Shown here piece by piece: positions 7,439 through 15,814 of a DNA stretch of 25,038 bases. This DNA comes from Oribacterium sp. UBA3737 (GTDB lineage Bacteria > Bacillota_A > Clostridia > Lachnospirales > Lachnospiraceae). Made by a program: the position numbers and the translations under genes. Position 1 is the stretch's first letter, and each line of letters starts with the position of its first letter. The stretch lies in NCBI GenBank assembly GCA_002371295.1, contig DFGZ01000261.1, forward strand, positions 1 to 25,038. The letters are read 5' to 3'. The notes beneath the pieces were generated by a model that was not told the origin of the DNA, ran no database searches, and saw only the letters and a program-made list of their open reading frames with translations.

Positions 7439-8806
7439 TTAATTGTTTTCAGCAAGCGGCAGCGTCAGCTCATACACTGCTCCATGGTCAGGATAGGCCT
7501 TATTTTTCACAGTAATGGACCCGCCAAGGTACTTTACGGCACCTGCAACCACAGACAGTCCTATGCCGTATTTTCCATCCTTACCCTTGTAGTAGAGCTC
7601 GAACATGTGGGGCAAATCCTCTTCCGCGATACCCGGTCCGTCATCGGATATGGTTATAGTGACGCATTCTCCCCCCATAAGTCTTATATGCACCTCGGAT
7701 TCCGCGTATCTCATACAGTCGGAAACGATATTCTGTATGATCCTTATCAGAAGATCCGGGTCAGTGGTCATCATGATATCTTCGGCATCGTCATCCTCCT
7801 CAAAAAACAGCAGTTTTTTGCTGTCATCAAGCTTTTCCAGGGCTTCTGCCTGCTCCGATATAAGCTCGTTAACCGACAGTTTTAATCTGTTCTCAGGCCA
7901 GGAATCCGAATCAAGCTTCGACAAGGTAAGGCTTGATTCCAAAAGTCTTTGTATGCGCCTGCCCTCTCTCACGATGACTCCTGCTGCCCTCCCGGTATCG
8001 CTGATTATACCCCTTTGAATCCCGTCGGCGTAGCCGATTATGGACACAAGAGGTGTCCTGAGATCATGGGAAATGTCTCTGAAAAGCTTTTCTCTCTCAG
8101 CCTGGGTTTTAGCCGCTTCGTCAGCTCTTTCCCTTTCCATTTCCGCAGTAAGCCTTTCTTTCTCGCGCTGGGCCTCGAGCACCATCTTCTCACGCTCCCT
8201 CTGCCTCTCCATCTCTCTTTCACGTTTCTCTATCCTGTCAGATACCAGGAAGATGGACACTGCTGCTATAAGAAGCATGGGGGCAGTGATCCACAGAACA
8301 TAGTATCTTATCTGCCGGAGCAGGATTCCGGCATTCTCTACCTTCTTGTACAGAATGAACCGTCTCCCTGTCTTTCCGTCATCAATTGCCGCAGCTTTAT
8401 AGATATCCCCATCCACATCAAGAGACACCGGTATTTCGTCCAGAATCTCCTTTTCATGGGCGCTGATAAGCTCCTCTTCAAGATCCCTGCGATAATTTCT
8501 TCTCAGTGAGTGAAATACTGCCTTTCCGGTCTCATCAAGTATCAGAAGCTGAACCTCATCCGGCTCCGAGCTGAAGCGTTTTTTTACAGCATTCTGAAGA
8601 TCCATACTGTTCGGGTGAGGTTTTTCCGTTTCTTTCAGGATCTCTTTTACTTTTCGGTCCACCTCCGTTTCCGAAGTGAAGCTAAGGTATTCATTGGCGC
8701 CCATCCCCACAACGGACCATATCCCTCCGGAAAACAGTATCAATAAAAGAAGTACCGGCAAAAGTATCCTGAGTCTCCTCCACAACCAGTTTATTTTATC
8801 GTCCAT
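7439..8806 (-). CDS. Membrane sensor histidine kinase
   Basis: 455 residues from the chosen start. Two membrane segments (about 13-35 and 169-188) enclose an extracytoplasmic sensor domain of about 130 residues. A highly charged coiled coil of Glu/Arg repeats (191-243) replaces a recognisable HAMP domain. HisKA has the phosphoacceptor His247 in FRDISHDLRTPLVSIIGYAD. The ATPase domain has an N-box reading NIVSDCMRYA, with Asp where the second Asn is usual, DDGPG (about 388-392) and GKYGIGLSVV. The frame could start 19 codons earlier at 8863, but ATG 8804-8806 has an aggaattta site at good spacing while 8863 does not. It follows the response-regulator gene closely and is its likely partner. The signal is unknown; the nearby cell-wall gene hints at an envelope role. 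Confidence 0.93.
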   Translation of the reverse strand: MDDKINWLWRRLRILLPVLLLLILFSGGIWSVVGMGANEYLSFTSETEVDRKVKEILKETEKPHPNSMDLQNAVKKRFSSEPDEVQLLILDETGKAVFHSLRRNYRRDLEEELISAHEKEILDEIPVSLDVDGDIYKAAAIDDGKTGRRFILYKKVENAGILLRQIRYYVLWITAPMLLIAAVSIFLVSDRIEKREREMERQREREKMVLEAQREKERLTAEMERERADEAAKTQAEREKLFRDISHDLRTPLVSIIGYADGIQRGIISDTGRAAGVIVREGRRIQRLLESSLTLSKLDSDSWPENRLKLSVNELISEQAEALEKLDDSKKLLFFEEDDDAEDIMMTTDPDLLIRIIQNIVSDCMRYAESEVHIRLMGGECVTITISDDGPGIAEEDLPHMFELYYKGKDGKYGIGLSVVAGAVKYLGGSITVKNKAYPDHGAVYELTLPLAENN

Positions 8807-8903
8807 TAAATTCCTGTCTTTCTTTTTTCTTTTCTTATCCACATTCCCCGTATCATATCTCATTCAACGGATGTGTACCTTCCGGTGAAAAGTACCTGTC
8901 CTC

Positions 8904-10031
8904 TTAATTTTCCGTCATTCTGTAGCCGAAGCCCCATACAGTTTCCACCCTTGCGGATGATCCGGCAGCTCTCAGTTTTTTCCTGAGCCTCTTCACCAGG
9001 TCATCTGTCATTCTCACATCTTCATGAAGCTCTGCATCCGGGAGCTTCCAGACCACGCTCAGAAGCTCTGATTTAGAGACCGCAGTCTCTTTTCTCAGAA
9101 TGAGGAAGTGCACAAAATCGAACTCCATGGGTGTCACCTGTATTTCCGTGATTTTATCACCCTTATTTTTTTCTTTTTCTTCCTTCTGACTCTCATTTTT
9201 CGGGATTACAGACCTCATTTTTATCCCGTTATATTCAGTGCCGGCTTCACAGATAAATATTTTTTCACTATTATATGGATTTTCTTCCTGCTTTTTTTCG
9301 CAAATATTTCTGTCCCCGGAACATGCATCTACCTCTGTTATATCAGGCTCTTTATCCACATATTCTGTTTTTTCCGGCTCAGTATATTCATCGTTTTCCA
9401 TGACAGATTCCACGTAAACTCTGTGTGCTGCAAAATCCACCACAAGATTTCCACATTTTTCAGTCTTCTTTCCCACATCAGGTGCAGATTTTCCACCATT
9501 AAGCTCCGTTCCGGATATTTTGCCATTTTTTACCTCATCATCTCCCGTCAATGCCCTGTTTTCAGCTGAAATGAGCATCTGGTTACGCAGTATATCGGAA
9601 CGCCTGAGAAGTGCCTTCACTCTCGCCACCAGCTCCAGGGGAAGAAAGGGCTTAATGAGATAGTCATCGCTTCCCATGGTAAGGCCGGTCACTCTGTCAA
9701 TGGGTGTATCTTTGGCTGACACCAGGATAATGGGGAGCGCTCTGAGAAGCGGATCATCTGACTTTCTTATCCTGCTGCATGCCGAAAGCCCGTCTGTTCC
9801 CGGCATCATGATATCCATCAGTATGAGATCAGGTTTTTTACCCTCATAAGCATCGTTTCCCTCTATTGTATTATTTACAGTTTTTTTCCCTTCCGTAAGC
9901 CTGAGTTTGCCCATGACTTGGTCTGCTCCCGCAAAAGTTTCCACCCGAAATCCTTCATTTTCCAGAAAGGTCTTTTCCATTTCTCTTATATCTTTTTCAT
10001 CATCCACCACATATATGAGCTTTTCTTCCAT
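8904..10031 (-). CDS. OmpR-type response regulator with large insertions
   Basis: 375 residues from ATG 10029-10031, chosen because aaggaaagc precedes it and the receiver domain then starts normally (MEEKLIYVVDDE); a GTG at 10082 and an ATG at 10058 are also in frame. The receiver has the acidic pair Asp10/Asp11, phosphoacceptor Asp73 (LILMDIMMPG), Ser105 and Lys127. The C-terminal winged helix is complete (TPMEFDFVHFLI through VRMTDDLVKRLRKKLR and GFGYRMTEN). Ordinary members have about 225-240 residues. Here about 20 residues are added inside the receiver (about 45-65), a long linker follows, and about 85 acidic residues (about 209-293) split the N-terminal beta-sheet of the winged helix between NLVVDFAAHRVYVES and TEIQVTPMEF. 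It precedes the kinase gene and probably autoregulates the pair. Confidence 0.92.
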   Translation of the reverse strand: MEEKLIYVVDDEKDIREMEKTFLENEGFRVETFAGADQVMGKLRLTEGKKTVNNTIEGNDAYEGKKPDLILMDIMMPGTDGLSACSRIRKSDDPLLRALPIILVSAKDTPIDRVTGLTMGSDDYLIKPFLPLELVARVKALLRRSDILRNQMLISAENRALTGDDEVKNGKISGTELNGGKSAPDVGKKTEKCGNLVVDFAAHRVYVESVMENDEYTEPEKTEYVDKEPDITEVDACSGDRNICEKKQEENPYNSEKIFICEAGTEYNGIKMRSVIPKNESQKEEKEKNKGDKITEIQVTPMEFDFVHFLILRKETAVSKSELLSVVWKLPDAELHEDVRMTDDLVKRLRKKLRAAGSSARVETVWGFGYRMTEN

Positions 10032-10169
10032 GCTTTCCTTCGTGCTTTCTAAATCCATAATCTTCCGGCCCGGCACAGGCACAGGTTTTCACAGATTCTA
10101 TCATCACTTTCTGAAATGAGGCTGAATAATCGCCGAAAAAGCTTTTACGGTACATGGCAGAACCTGAAA

Positions 10170-10202
10170 AAAGACCGGCTCCGAATCATGGGGCCGGTCT
10201 TT
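10170..10202 (-). terminator. Intrinsic terminator after the cell-wall-repeat gene
   Basis: aaagaccggctcc (10170-10182) pairs with ggggccggtcttt (10190-10202) with one wobble, leaving the 7-base loop gaatcat. Six T follow on the minus strand, so it ends transcription of the gene at 10264-11799 before the response-regulator gene. Four T on the other strand give weak bidirectionality. Confidence 0.85.
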
Positions 10203-10263
10203 TCGTACATTTTTTAAGAGAGTGCTTTTTTATTTATTAAATCAAAGTTTTTCAACCATCATA

Positions 10264-11799
10264 TCAGTCATAGAGAGTATATTCTTCTGATACATAGTCC
10301 GCTGTGTTATATGTTGTTGAGCTGTATGTGAAGGTCTCATTGCCTGCCTTATATGCAGTTGCTGCCTTTACAGCAAGGTCATCAGCCGGGATATATGCCA
10401 CCTTGCCATCATAAATAGCATAGTAGTTATCATCGCCATCCTTTACATATCCGCTTGTTACTACTGAACCTGATTTACTTACAAGTACATAGGTTCCTGT
10501 TGCGCCGTACTCAACGAGCTCGTAATAGCTGTCGTTGTCGGCCTTCTGAAGTATACCGTATTTATAGTACTTCTTGCTCTTGATACCGTTGTAAGCCTTA
10601 CCGTTGGAATTGAAATAGAAGGTATAGGTATCATCGGAAAGGGTGATATTAACTGAGCCATCCTTCATGGCCCCACTGTTCTCATCTCCGAAGTAGTAGA
10701 GATTAAGCTCTCCTCCGTTTGCCTCACCGAGTGAATAGATATCCTCGGCTGTTATATCATCTTCATCAAGATCCTCCACAATAGAGCTGCAGCTTGAGAT
10801 GGAGCTTGCATCAAGTATCATAAGTCCGCTCTGCATGATGCCGTATTCGTTGAAATAGTACCACTTGGAATTGATCTTCTTTGCCTGGCTGGTCACAACA
10901 TAACCTGAGCTGTTGGTGTAGAACCAGCGGTATGTGCCATCCTCGTAATCGTCCTCGTCCATCTCCTCACTCGGGATAGCCTGCACCCATGAGTTCTTCT
11001 TTATGGAACCTGAAGTGAGGTCTGAGTATCTGTAGACATTGGTGGTGGACGAGGAAGCTGTATCATCCCATCCGGAAACCATTACACCGTTTGAATCAAA
11101 GGTATATCTGTAGGAATTGATGACCTTTGTTGTATCGGTGAGCTTCTTTCCGTTCTCAGTCTTGAAATAGAACCATATAGCCGAATAGTCCTCGTAGGTG
11201 TCATCTGTCGTTGTAAGGTCTTCCTCATACTGATGCCAGCCTGTGACCATGGCGCCGCTGTCCTTATCTCCGAAGTACCATACAGCGTCATAAACCGCCT
11301 CTGCATCATCGGAAACGTCGATCATATCGCCGTTCTCATCCACATAGCCGTAAAGCATCTGTCCCTGATCATCGAACATATACTTGCTGCCGCTGATGGT
11401 AACAGGTGTTGATGTATCTGTATAGGCCTTACCGGTCTCACGGAAGTAGTACCAGGCATAGCCGTCGTAATTGTCATCGTCTGTGGCAACCGCCTTCCAT
11501 GAATTTGTGATCATGGCTCCGTCAGAACCTACGTAATAATAGTTATTGCCGTCCTCGATAAGGGTGTTTCTCGCCATGGTTCCGTCTGAACTTAAGTAAT
11601 AGTATTTACCGTCAGAAACCTTCCAGCTGTCTGACACATAATCTCCGTTGTTGTCGAGATAATACCATTCGTCGCCCTCCTGCTGCCAGCCTGCTGCCAT
11701 GGCAGCTGTTGACATCATTGCAGCCATCGCACCTGCTGCGAAAACTGTTTTTCCGAGAGATGCTGTCCATCTCTTTTTACCGTTTTTATCTGCGATCAT
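10264..11799 (-). CDS. Secreted cell-wall-binding repeat protein
   Basis: 511 residues with a signal peptide: basic KNGKKR, a hydrophobic Ala-rich core, and likely cleavage after AMA around residue 35. The rest is almost entirely degenerate aromatic-glycine repeats of the choline/glucan-binding type (CW_binding_1), for example GWQQEGDEWYYLDNNGDYV, WKVSDGKYYYLSSDGTMA and KKINSKWYYFNEYGIMQSG, with acidic inserts between some units. No catalytic domain is visible, so it is probably a surface-attached structural or adhesive protein held on wall polysaccharide; this is inferred. A perfect GGAGG site (11804-11810) lies 5 bases before the ATG, and a terminator follows. The two-component pair lies just downstream but in a separate unit. 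Confidence 0.9.
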   Translation of the reverse strand: MIADKNGKKRWTASLGKTVFAAGAMAAMMSTAAMAAGWQQEGDEWYYLDNNGDYVSDSWKVSDGKYYYLSSDGTMARNTLIEDGNNYYYVGSDGAMITNSWKAVATDDDNYDGYAWYYFRETGKAYTDTSTPVTISGSKYMFDDQGQMLYGYVDENGDMIDVSDDAEAVYDAVWYFGDKDSGAMVTGWHQYEEDLTTTDDTYEDYSAIWFYFKTENGKKLTDTTKVINSYRYTFDSNGVMVSGWDDTASSSTTNVYRYSDLTSGSIKKNSWVQAIPSEEMDEDDYEDGTYRWFYTNSSGYVVTSQAKKINSKWYYFNEYGIMQSGLMILDASSISSCSSIVEDLDEDDITAEDIYSLGEANGGELNLYYFGDENSGAMKDGSVNITLSDDTYTFYFNSNGKAYNGIKSKKYYKYGILQKADNDSYYELVEYGATGTYVLVSKSGSVVTSGYVKDGDDNYYAIYDGKVAYIPADDLAVKAATAYKAGNETFTYSSTTYNTADYVSEEYTLYD

Positions 11800-11925
11800 T
11801 TTTGACCTCCTAATTAACCAAATCCTGATATTTTATATCTGCTCTCTCGAGCTCACGGTTATATTAGCTGAGGTCATATCGGCTAAACTAGATTATTCGT
11901 GCGGCAGATTTGTGGCAGTTTTTCA

Positions 11926-12537
11926 TCAACTCTGCTGGGCCTTTTTCTCCTTCACCTTTCTGGCGAACTCTGCCATCTCATAGAATTTCTTCACCTTCTC
12001 TTCCAGTGCCTTAAAATCGATACTGAATCCCGGGGCTATTCTTCCCGCCGGCACTTCATCCTCGAAGCTGTAGTACTTCGGAAGGCTTATATCCGAGAAA
12101 TCGTATACCATAAGAGACTTGTGCTCCACATCGATAATCCAGTATTCTCCGACTCCCGCGTTTCTATACTTGTTGACCTTCAAGAAAAGGTCACGTTTTC
12201 TGTCTTCCAGGTCACTTCCCAGAAACTCGATGGTCACCTCAGGTGCCCCCTCTACGAACTCTCCCCCTGCAACCTGCTGTTCATCCCTTACGATACAGAT
12301 ATCCGGCACTATGCAGGTCTTATCATCCTTGTCTATGCGTACTCCGACATACATGAAGGCTCTTGCATAATCCGTAGCCCCGTTGCAGGCCTGTGTTATC
12401 ATGCCGTAAAGATTTCTGAGATAGACTCCGTAAATCGGAAGATTACTCTTCATCTTGTAGATAAAGCCGTCAATAAGCTCTGTTCTGTCTGTTCTTTTCT
12501 GGTTATCCTCTATGGTGTATGGTCCTGTTTCGTACAT
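11926..12537 (-). CDS. Uma2-family (DUF820) PD-(D/E)XK nuclease-like protein
   Basis: 203 residues from ATG 12535-12537. An ATG four codons upstream (12549) overlaps the GGAGGT ribosome binding site of this start, so the longer version is unlikely. The fold markers are VPDICIV (Asp79), PEVTIEFLGS (Glu104), DLFLK (Lys120), then NKYRNAGVGEYWIIDVEHKS, which is the signature of Uma2 proteins. These resemble restriction-endonuclease cores but their cellular role is largely unknown; no methylase or toxin partner is adjacent. The last residues are Lys-rich (EFARKVKEKKAQQS). It stands between the ABC operon and the cell-wall gene and shares no obvious operon. Confidence 0.88.
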   Translation of the reverse strand: MYETGPYTIEDNQKRTDRTELIDGFIYKMKSNLPIYGVYLRNLYGMITQACNGATDYARAFMYVGVRIDKDDKTCIVPDICIVRDEQQVAGGEFVEGAPEVTIEFLGSDLEDRKRDLFLKVNKYRNAGVGEYWIIDVEHKSLMVYDFSDISLPKYYSFEDEVPAGRIAPGFSIDFKALEEKVKKFYEMAEFARKVKEKKAQQS

Positions 12538-12617
12538 TATTACCTCCATGGGTCAACCGCGAATCGAGTTTACTCTGATTCGTATAAGACCCTTTAATTC
12601 AGTCTGAAAGCTCACTT

Positions 12618-13232
12618 TCAAACTTCTCTTCTTTGTTCCAGGGGCAGCTCTCTCATCTTCGGAAGCCCTTCCGGTTCATGACTTGCAAGAATCAGAGGGC
12701 GCCGTCCCTTATTTTTCATGATGTAGTCTATGACCCGTTTTCTAGTTTCGGGATCAAGTCCGGTGAAGGGCTCGTCCATCACCAGAATGTCTGACGGCGA
12801 CAGCACGGCCCTCACAATGGCCACTCTCCGCTTCATTCCTCCGGAAAGCTCTCTTACCGGCTTTTCCAATGCTTCCGGCTCAAGTATCTCACTTAGAGCC
12901 CTTCTTGCCCTCTCCCGGGAAACAGACGGGTCCACCAGGGAGACATTGTCAACCGAAGACAGCTGTTCCAATAATCTGTCCTCCTGGAACACCATCCCTA
13001 CCCTGAGTTCCTTTCCGCCATGGGCCGCTTCCCCCATACTTATCTCCACACTTCCGCTGTCAGGCTTTTCAAGTCCTGCGATGATTCTCAGGAAGGTTGT
13101 CTTTCCTATGCCGGAGGGGCCTCTCAGAAGCACATCTCTGTTGTCCGAAGCTGTATCGATATGCAGGTCCACCCGGTCAAGCACCGGCTTTCCGTCGTAT
13201 ATCTTTGTTATACCTTTAAAATTTATCTGCAT
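12618..13232 (-). CDS. ABC transporter ATP-binding protein (SsuB/TauB-like)
   Basis: 204 residues with a complete ABC ATPase core: Walker A GPSGIGKT (38-45), Q-loop Gln83 (VFQEDRL), signature LSGGMKRR (129-136), Walker B ILVMDE with Glu154, and H-loop His185 (ASHEPEG). It is about 40-50 residues shorter than usual SsuB/TauB proteins and ends soon after the H-loop. It is the third gene of the importer operon, 49 bp after the permease stop codon, and would power uptake on the cytoplasmic side. The nitrate/sulfonate/taurine-type class is supported by the permease and binding protein; the substrate is unknown. Confidence 0.92.
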   Translation of the reverse strand: MQINFKGITKIYDGKPVLDRVDLHIDTASDNRDVLLRGPSGIGKTTFLRIIAGLEKPDSGSVEISMGEAAHGGKELRVGMVFQEDRLLEQLSSVDNVSLVDPSVSRERARRALSEILEPEALEKPVRELSGGMKRRVAIVRAVLSPSDILVMDEPFTGLDPETRKRVIDYIMKNKGRRPLILASHEPEGLPKMRELPLEQRREV

Positions 13233-13281
13233 CTGCTGTTTTCCTTTTTGATTTATACCTTTATAGGGTTAAGCTCTAAGC

Positions 13282-14034
13282 TCACTTCTCACGGGAAAAG
13301 CAGAAGCCCATCAGTCCGAGGATCAGCTTTTCCACCAGAAAAGACACCACCACTATAGTGATGGTCCATGCAAAAAGATCCGCCGTTTCCAGATATATCT
13401 TGGCCTGATAAAGTCCGTTTCCCATAGAGCCAAGGGGCTGGCCAATGACCTCTGCCGCCACTCCGCTTTTCCAGGCCATACCCAGAGCAGCCTGGAATGC
13501 GCTGTATAAGTAGGGGTAGACCGAGGGAAGATAGATGTATCTTACACGCCTGAGTACCGGAATCCTGAAAACCTCAGCCATTTCCAGAAGCTTCGGATCC
13601 GTGGCCTTGAGCCCTCCCAGAGTATTTATGTATAAAAGCGGCATAACCACCAGGGAGCTGATGTAAAAGGACAGATTTTTGTTGCCTGCCCAGATGAGCA
13701 GAATGATGACGAAGCTGGCAACAGGAACTGCCTTCAAAACAGATATGAAGGGTTTCAGAAAATCCTCCATGAACCTCACCCGATAAGATATAAAGGCTAG
13801 TGATATCCCCATGGCTGAACCGAAGCAGAAGCCTCCTATGATTCTTATAAGCGAGAACAGAATCGCATTCCGGTATTCCCTCGTTAAAATCATCTGCATC
13901 AGTGCTTTAGCAGACTCAACGGGGCCGGCCATAAGGATACTGTTGTGAACTGCGGCGCTCAGAAGCTGCCACATGATAAGCCACACTAGTATGATTCCTG
14001 TTTTTTTAAATAGGGTAATTATCTTTACTGCCAT
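13282..14034 (-). CDS. ABC transporter permease (SsuC/TauC-like)
   Basis: 250 residues with about six membrane segments and the typical BPD_transp_1 cytoplasmic coupling region: EVFRIPVLRRVRYIYLPSVYP precedes the conserved membrane part AWKSGVAAEVIGQPLGSMGNG, which is characteristic of the sulfonate/nitrate/taurine group. The ATG at 14032-14034 is the first in frame after a stop, and its nearest GGAGG is 14 bases away, which is far. A small ORF (14006-14110) overlaps the start, so the permease may be translated by coupling to it. Second structural gene of the importer operon. Confidence 0.92.
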   Translation of the reverse strand: MAVKIITLFKKTGIILVWLIMWQLLSAAVHNSILMAGPVESAKALMQMILTREYRNAILFSLIRIIGGFCFGSAMGISLAFISYRVRFMEDFLKPFISVLKAVPVASFVIILLIWAGNKNLSFYISSLVVMPLLYINTLGGLKATDPKLLEMAEVFRIPVLRRVRYIYLPSVYPYLYSAFQAALGMAWKSGVAAEVIGQPLGSMGNGLYQAKIYLETADLFAWTITIVVVSFLVEKLILGLMGFCFSREK

Positions 14035-14110
14035 GTTCTCTCATTTTACCTCCATAGGTCTTTTGCAGGATAAAGCTGTCGGCGGAAGCTTTAAAGGAAT
14101 CCGCTCCCAT
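14006..14110 (-). CDS. Possible 34-residue upstream ORF overlapping the permease start
   Basis: An ATG at 14108-14110 follows a GGAG site by 5 bases and the frame runs 34 codons to a TAA 29 bases inside the permease gene, in another frame. It begins MGADSFKASADSFILQK and ends REHGSKDNYPI. The sequence carries a 66-bp tandem duplication, a multiple of three, so LQQTYGDKM just before the start is echoed by LQKTYGGKM within it. No family is recognised. It could be a leader whose translation is coupled to the permease. Low confidence that it is a gene. Confidence 0.3.
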   Translation of the reverse strand: MGADSFKASADSFILQKTYGGKMREHGSKDNYPI

Positions 14111-14133
14111 TTTATCTCCATAGGTCTGCTGCA
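14042..14133 (-). repeat. 66-bp-spaced direct repeat before the permease gene
   Basis: cattttacctccatagg... (14042-14067) and cattttatctccatagg... (14108-14133) match at 22 or more of 26 bases. Each copy carries an ATG preceded by a Shine-Dalgarno-like sequence on the minus strand (ggaggtaaaatg and ggagataaaatg). Confidence 0.7.
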
Positions 14134-14157
14134 AGCCTCATGTCCCTTTATTCTAGC

Positions 14158-14204
14158 AAAAAAGTGCCACAGTAAGAACTTAATGTTCCAAACTGTGGCA
14201 CTTT
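14158..14204 (-). terminator. Hairpin between binding-protein and permease genes
   Basis: aaagtgccacag (14161-14172) and its perfect complement (14193-14204) form a 12-bp stem; a smaller gaac/gttc stem can form in the 20-base loop. Six T follow on the minus strand. Placed inside the ABC operon, it should let the binding protein be made in excess over the membrane parts by partial termination and 3'-end protection. Confidence 0.8.
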
Positions 14205-14356
14205 ATCTCTTTATAGGTCCAGGCACCTGTTTTGTTCATCCCGGGGCAGCTTACAGCCTGATCAGGATGATGGAAGAAGCCGAACCTGTTTTACTCATCC
14301 CGGAAAGGTTACAGCCTGATCAGCAAGATCGAAGAAACCGAACCTGTTTTCATCAT
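14180..14356 (-). repeat. Tandem ~59-bp repeats each holding a mini-ORF
   Basis: Two full copies and one partial copy of a 58-59-bp unit follow the binding-protein gene. On the minus strand each begins with an ATG and ends in TAA: MMKTGSVSSILLIRL (14309-14356), MSKTGSASSIILIRL (14251-14298) and MNKTGAWTYKEIKCHSLEH (14180-14239, running into the terminator hairpin). The first ATG shares its A with the stop codon of the binding-protein gene (tgatg), an arrangement that allows coupled translation. No good ribosome binding sites precede the second and third. The repeat is certain; translation is only a possibility. Confidence 0.6.
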
Positions 14357-15513
14357 CACTTTACGAAGTAGAAATTGTCTTCAGGAAGTTTTCCGCCTAC
14401 TGACTTAGGATTCTGCTCAAAGAGAACCTTGAGATATCCTGAAAGACTCTTCTGCATCTCTTCACCTGTAACAGCTACGATATTGCACTCCGGAAGTGCC
14501 TTTTCAGCAACAGGTGCCTTTGCGATGATACCGTACTTTGCAACAAGTTCAGCGGTAGTCTTAAGGTCTGAAGCTGCCTTTTCGGTACTTTCCTTGTGAT
14601 CCTCTATGAAGGCTTCCACTGCTGCTTCGTTTGCCTCAAGATAATCGTTCCTTACAACCGTTACACCTGTGAGAAGTCTGGAATCCTCCGAAACCGCATC
14701 CCACTCATCTGTAAGTGAAAAAGCCACCTTGAGATCCTGATTCTGAGCCATGGCAACTGTCACGAAGGGCTGTGGAAGGATGGCGATCTGTGAAGGATCG
14801 TTTCCGAGAGCTGCTGCGATCTCTGTTGATTCCGATTTGAACTGAACATCGCAATCTGTGACCTCATTTTTATTGAGGAGATAGTTGAGTGCATACTCCG
14901 GTGTTGCACCCTGACCTGTTGAAAGCACTGTCTTGCCGGAAAGGTCCTTAACGCTCTTTATGCTTTCATCTCCTGTAACGCAGTAAAGCACACCCAGAGT
15001 GTTGATGTCCAGAACGCTGACTCCCTGATTAGTCTTGTTGTAAGCAATAGCTGCAAGGTTTGCGGGAATGAGTGCTGCATCGAGATCTCCTGATACGAGC
15101 TTTCCGAGAATAACATCCGGCTGTGTCTGCATCTCAAAGAGATATCCGCTCTTGTCTCCCTTTTCCACCTCATCCATAAGGTTAACGAGTCCCATGGTAG
15201 TTGGCCCTTTAAGTGAACCTATCTTCATGGCACCTTCAGATGTATCACCGATGGTCTCTGCCTCGGCTGCGCTTTCCTTTGCAGCCTCTGTTTCTGCTGC
15301 CTTGCTGCTTTCAGCCTCAGTCGCAGCTTCTGTACCTGTTTCTTTAGCTGCTTCTGTTGCTGTTGCTGTTTCCGCAACCGCTGTTGTCTCCATCGAAGTC
15401 TCTGCCGCTGTTGCAGCTTCTGTTGCTGTCTGTGTGCTGCTGCCGCAGCCTGTGAGCAGGGCACCGACTGCCATTGCAGCCAGCATTTTCCTTAAAAACA
15501 CTTTCTTTTTCAT
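14356..15513 (-). CDS. ABC transporter substrate-binding lipoprotein (NMT1/SsuA-like)
   Basis: 385 residues from ATG 15511-15513, which has a GGGGAGG site at good spacing; the frame is open 13 codons further upstream but without such a site. A lipoprotein signal ends in LLTGC with Cys23. It is followed by a long disordered linker of Ala, Glu, Thr and Ser (about 27-97), then the periplasmic-binding fold (MKIGSLKGPTTMGLVNLMDE, LVSGDLDAALIPANLAA, LSGKTVLSTGQGATPEYAL). It resembles sulfonate/nitrate/thiamine-precursor binding proteins, but the ligand is not readable. First gene of the importer operon and probably the most strongly expressed, because a hairpin separates it from the permease gene. 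Confidence 0.92.
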   Translation of the reverse strand: MKKKVFLRKMLAAMAVGALLTGCGSSTQTATEAATAAETSMETTAVAETATATEAAKETGTEAATEAESSKAAETEAAKESAAEAETIGDTSEGAMKIGSLKGPTTMGLVNLMDEVEKGDKSGYLFEMQTQPDVILGKLVSGDLDAALIPANLAAIAYNKTNQGVSVLDINTLGVLYCVTGDESIKSVKDLSGKTVLSTGQGATPEYALNYLLNKNEVTDCDVQFKSESTEIAAALGNDPSQIAILPQPFVTVAMAQNQDLKVAFSLTDEWDAVSEDSRLLTGVTVVRNDYLEANEAAVEAFIEDHKESTEKAASDLKTTAELVAKYGIIAKAPVAEKALPECNIVAVTGEEMQKSLSGYLKVLFEQNPKSVGGKLPEDNFYFVK

Positions 15514-15620
15514 GATTTTCCTCCCCAATGCCGGCGGATTTTCCACCTGCATTCTGATATCGGACGCCGGAAATGAACGGTCTCCTATGTCAGTTATTAA
15601 ATTTAATGTAATTAGCAGAT

Positions 15621-15649
15621 ATTATATTTCAACTGACGTGTGGTATCAA
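15621..15649 (-). promoter_or_regulatory. Sigma-A promoter of the ABC importer operon
   Basis: On the minus strand, TTGATA (15644-15649), a 17-base spacer and a perfect TATAAT (15621-15626). The leader to the ATG at 15513 is about 100 bases and shows no riboswitch I recognise. Confidence 0.8.
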
Positions 15650-15751
15650 GATAACCTTCCTTCATTTAATGCTCTGTTAGAAATACAAAATCTTTTAAAT
15701 TCCTCTTTTCGGCTTAAACAGTAACTCATCATAGATATTTACATCAAAAGA

Positions 15752-15780
15752 AAAGGTCTGCCCCCGCAGGACAGACCTTT
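15752..15780 (-). terminator. Intrinsic terminator after the DUF4143 ATPase gene
   Basis: aaaggtctg (15752-15760) pairs with cagaccttt (15772-15780) across an 11-base C/G-rich loop. On the minus strand the stem ends in four T followed by cttttg. It lies 35 bp after the stop codon of the ATPase gene. Confidence 0.8.
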
Positions 15781-15814
15781 CAATGTATAAAAATACTCCT
15801 TCTCCTCTTTGTAT

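Noticed and set aside
12560..12582. Hairpin cgaatc...gattcg as terminator of the ABC operon
   Set aside because: Only six firm pairs and no T-tract on the minus strand; too weak to call.
14180..14356. CRISPR-like repeats
   Set aside because: Tandem repeats of 58-59 bp without spacers, only two full copies and no cas genes.
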